A stretch of 64,000 bases of DNA. Source: Escarpia spicata. Its lineage: Eukaryota; Annelida; Polychaeta; Sabellida; Siboglinidae. The notes beneath the pieces are model-generated. The model ran no database searches. It saw only the letters and a list, made by a program, of their open reading frames with translations, and had not been told where the DNA came from. How positions within the stretch are numbered: position 1 is the stretch's first letter; the number at the start of each line of letters is the position of its first letter. The position numbers and the translations under genes were made by a program. This document shows positions 61,746 to 64,000 of the stretch, in pieces. The stretch is from positions 24,633,684-24,697,683 of the forward strand of contig OZ023208.1 in NCBI GenBank assembly GCA_963995525.1, read 5' to 3'.

Positions 61746-64000
61746 TGTGCTTGAGTCTGCAAGTGTGTATGTTCTGTGGATGGTACAAACTTTGCCTGTG
61801 CTTGAGTCTGCAAGTGTGTATGTTCTGTGGATGGTACAAACTTTGCCTGTGCTTGAGTCTGCAAGTGTGTATGTTCTGTGGATGGTATAAACTTTGCCTG
61901 TGCTTGAGTCTGCAAGTGTGTATGTTCTGTGGGTGATACAAACTTTGCCTGTGCTTGAGTCTGCAAGTGTGTATGTTCTGTGGATGGTACAAACTTTGCC
62001 TGTGCTTGAGTCTGCAAGTGTGTATGTTCTGTAGATGGTACAAACTTTGCCTGTGCTTGAGTCTGCAAGTGTGTATGTTCTGTGGATGGTACAAACTTTG
62101 CCTGTGCTTGAGTCTGCAAGTGTGTATGTTCTGTGGATGGTACAAACTTTGCCTGTGCTTGAGTCTGCAAGTGTGTATGTTCTGTGGATGGTACAAACTT
62201 TGCCTGTGCTTGAGTCTGCAAGTGTGTATGTTCTGTACGGTGGTACATACTTTGCCTGTGCTTGAGTCTGCAAGTGTGTATGTTCTGTGGATGGTATAAA
62301 CTTTGCCTGTGCTTGAGTCTACAAGTGTGTATGTTCTGTGGATGGTGCAAACTTTGCCTGTGCTTGAGTCTGCAAGTGTGTATGTTCTGTGGATGGTATA
62401 AACTTTGCTTGTGCTTGAGTCTGCAAGTGTGTATGTTCTGTGGATGGTACAAACTTTGCCTGTGCTTGAGTCTGCAAGTGTGTATGTTCTGTGGATGGTA
62501 CAAACTTTGCCTGTGCTTGAGTCTGCAAGTGTGTATGTTCTGTGGATGGTACAAACTTTGCCTGTGCTTGAGTCTGCAAGTGTGTATGTTCTGTGGATGG
62601 TACAAACTTTGCCTGTGCTTGAGTCTGCAAGTGTGTATGTTCTGTGGATGGTACAAACTTTGCCTGTGCTTGAGTCTGCAAGTGTGTATGTTCTGTACGG
62701 TGGTACAAACTTTGCCTGTGCTTGAGTCTGCAAGTGTGTATGTTCTGTGGATGGTACAAACTTTGCCTGTGCTTGAGTCTGCAAGTGTGTATGTTCTGTG
62801 GATGGTACAAACTTTGCCTGTGCTTGAGTCTGCAAGTGTGTATGTTCTGTACGGTGGTACAAACTTTGCCTGTGCTTGAGTCTGCAAGTGTGTATGTTCT
62901 GTGGATGGTACAAACTTTGCCTGTGCTTGAGTCTGCAAGTGTGTATGTTCTGTGGGTGGTACAAACTTTGTCTGTGCTTGAGTCTGCAAGTGTGTATGTG
63001 CTATGCGGTAGTACAAACTTTGCCTGTGCTTGAGTCTGCAAGTGTGTATGTTCTGTGCGGTGGTACAAACTTTGTCTGTGTTTGAGTCTGCAAGTGTGTA
63101 TGTGCTATGCGGTGGTACAAACTTTGCCTGTGCTTGAGTCTGCAAGTGTGTATGTTCTGTGGGTGGTACAAGCTTTGTTTGTGCTTGAGTCTGCAAGTGT
63201 GTATGTGCTATGCGGTAATACAAACTTTGCCTGTGCTTGAGTCTGCAAGAGTGTATGTTCTGTGCGGTGGTACAAACTTTGCCTGTGCTTGAGTCTGCAA
63301 GTGTGTATGTTCTGTGCGGTGGTACAAACTGTGTCTGTGCTTGAATTTGCAAGTGTGTATGTTCTGTGCGGTGGTACAAACTTTGTCTGTGCCTGAGTCT
63401 GCAGGTGTGTATGTTCTGTGCGGTGGTACAAACTTTGCCTGTGCTTGAGTCTGCAAGTGTGTATGTTCTATGCGGTGGTACAAACTTTGCCTGTGCTTGA
63501 GTCTGCAAGTGTGTATGTTCTATGCGGTGGTACAAACTTTGCCTGTGCTTGAGTCTGCAAGTGTGTATGTTCTGTGCGGTGCACAAACTGTGTCTGTGCT
63601 TGAATATGCAAGTGTGTATGTTCTGTGGATGGTACAAACTTTGCCTGTGCTTGAGTCTGCAAGTGTGTATGTTCTGTGCGGTGGTACAAACTTTTTCTGT
63701 GCTTGAGTCTGCAAGTGTGTATGTTCTGTGCGGTTGTACAAACTTTGTGCTTGAGTCTGCAAGTTTGTATGTTCTGTGCGGTGGTACAAACTTTGTCTGT
63801 GCTTGAGTCTGCAAGTGTGTATGTTCTGTGCGGTGGTACAAACTTCGCCTGTGCTTGAGTCTGCAAGTGTGTATGTTCTATGCGGTGGTACAAACTTTGC
63901 CTGTGCTTGAGTCTGCAAGTGTGTATGTTCTGTGGATGGTACAAACTTTGTCTGTGCTTGAGTCTGCAAGTGTGTATGTTCTGTGCGGTGGTACAAACTT
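61746..64000. repeat. 51/52-bp minisatellite, running off the window (intron 20)
   Basis: About 44 copies of CTTGAGTCTGCAAGTGTGTA, TGTTCTGTGGATGGTACAAA and CTTTGCCTGTG. Copies with GTGGATGGT are 51 bp and those with GTGCGGTGGT are 52 bp. A 51-bp unit is 17 codons without stops, so frames up to 731 codons on minus are repeat artefacts. Confidence 0.95.

Noticed and set aside
61646..63841. 731-codon minus-strand ORF with 17-residue repeats
   Set aside because: It is antisense to an intronic 51/52-bp minisatellite whose unit lacks stops. Several frames on both strands are open, it starts inside the neighbouring 44-bp array, and frame switches occur at 52-bp units.

Overview
The window is nuclear DNA from an animal, most likely an AT-rich marine invertebrate. 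A protein gene is split into many short exons by GT-AG introns. The rest is LINE wreckage of several clades, tRNA-derived SINEs, small DNA-transposon remnants and many minisatellites. The phylum cannot be fixed from the sequence alone; a lophotrochozoan or a non-vertebrate deuterostome would both fit. There are no prokaryotic operons, rRNA genes, intact tRNA genes or CRISPR arrays.

Positions 1 to about 35 kb are repeat-rich and contain no confirmed host gene. In order they hold: a 25-bp and a 48-bp minisatellite; a jockey-like LINE 3' fragment; an RTE-like LINE on the minus strand (4.1-6.85 kb); a second jockey-like fragment with a perfect 39-bp palindrome; a PIF/Harbinger-type MITE; a jockey-like fragment on the minus strand; a pogo/Tc1-type MITE; a 17-bp array; a tandemly duplicated SINE; a CR1-like LINE (17.6-20.4 kb); 16-bp and 35-bp arrays; more RTE-like LINE pieces and SINEs; a triplicated block of about 190 bp; and a 24-bp array (32.2-33.5 kb) that is also an open frame for a Thr/Pro-rich repeat protein. 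Two short candidate first exons stand out: a signal-peptide-like exon on plus (15997-16049) and a CpG-rich minus-strand exon (27382-27409).

From 35.58 kb to beyond 60.17 kb runs one plus-strand gene. I could follow 20 exons. All have usable splice sites and compatible phases, giving 527 codons plus 1 nt, and the gene continues past the window. The protein starts with an RWD/UBC-like segment, has an acidic linker, then a UBE2Q-type E2 fold with the YPFYPP motif but no catalytic cysteine (a UEV-like domain), then a helical region. I do not recognise the gene by name.

The introns of this gene carry most of the unusual structure. Intron 12 has a GC donor and a piggyBac-like remnant. Intron 14 holds a CR1/L2-type LINE with a degenerate 2A-like motif. 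Intron 15 holds about 78 copies of a 53-bp unit that resembles a 3' splice site, interrupted by an 890-bp insertion. Intron 20 begins with 35 copies of a 44-bp unit that is a tandem amplification of the exon 20/intron 20 boundary, so the 5' splice donor is repeated 35 times. A 51/52-bp array then runs to the window end.

The most original observation is this pair of arrays in one gene: one multiplying a real splice donor, the other presenting acceptor-like units whose terminal AG appears to arise by CpG decay.
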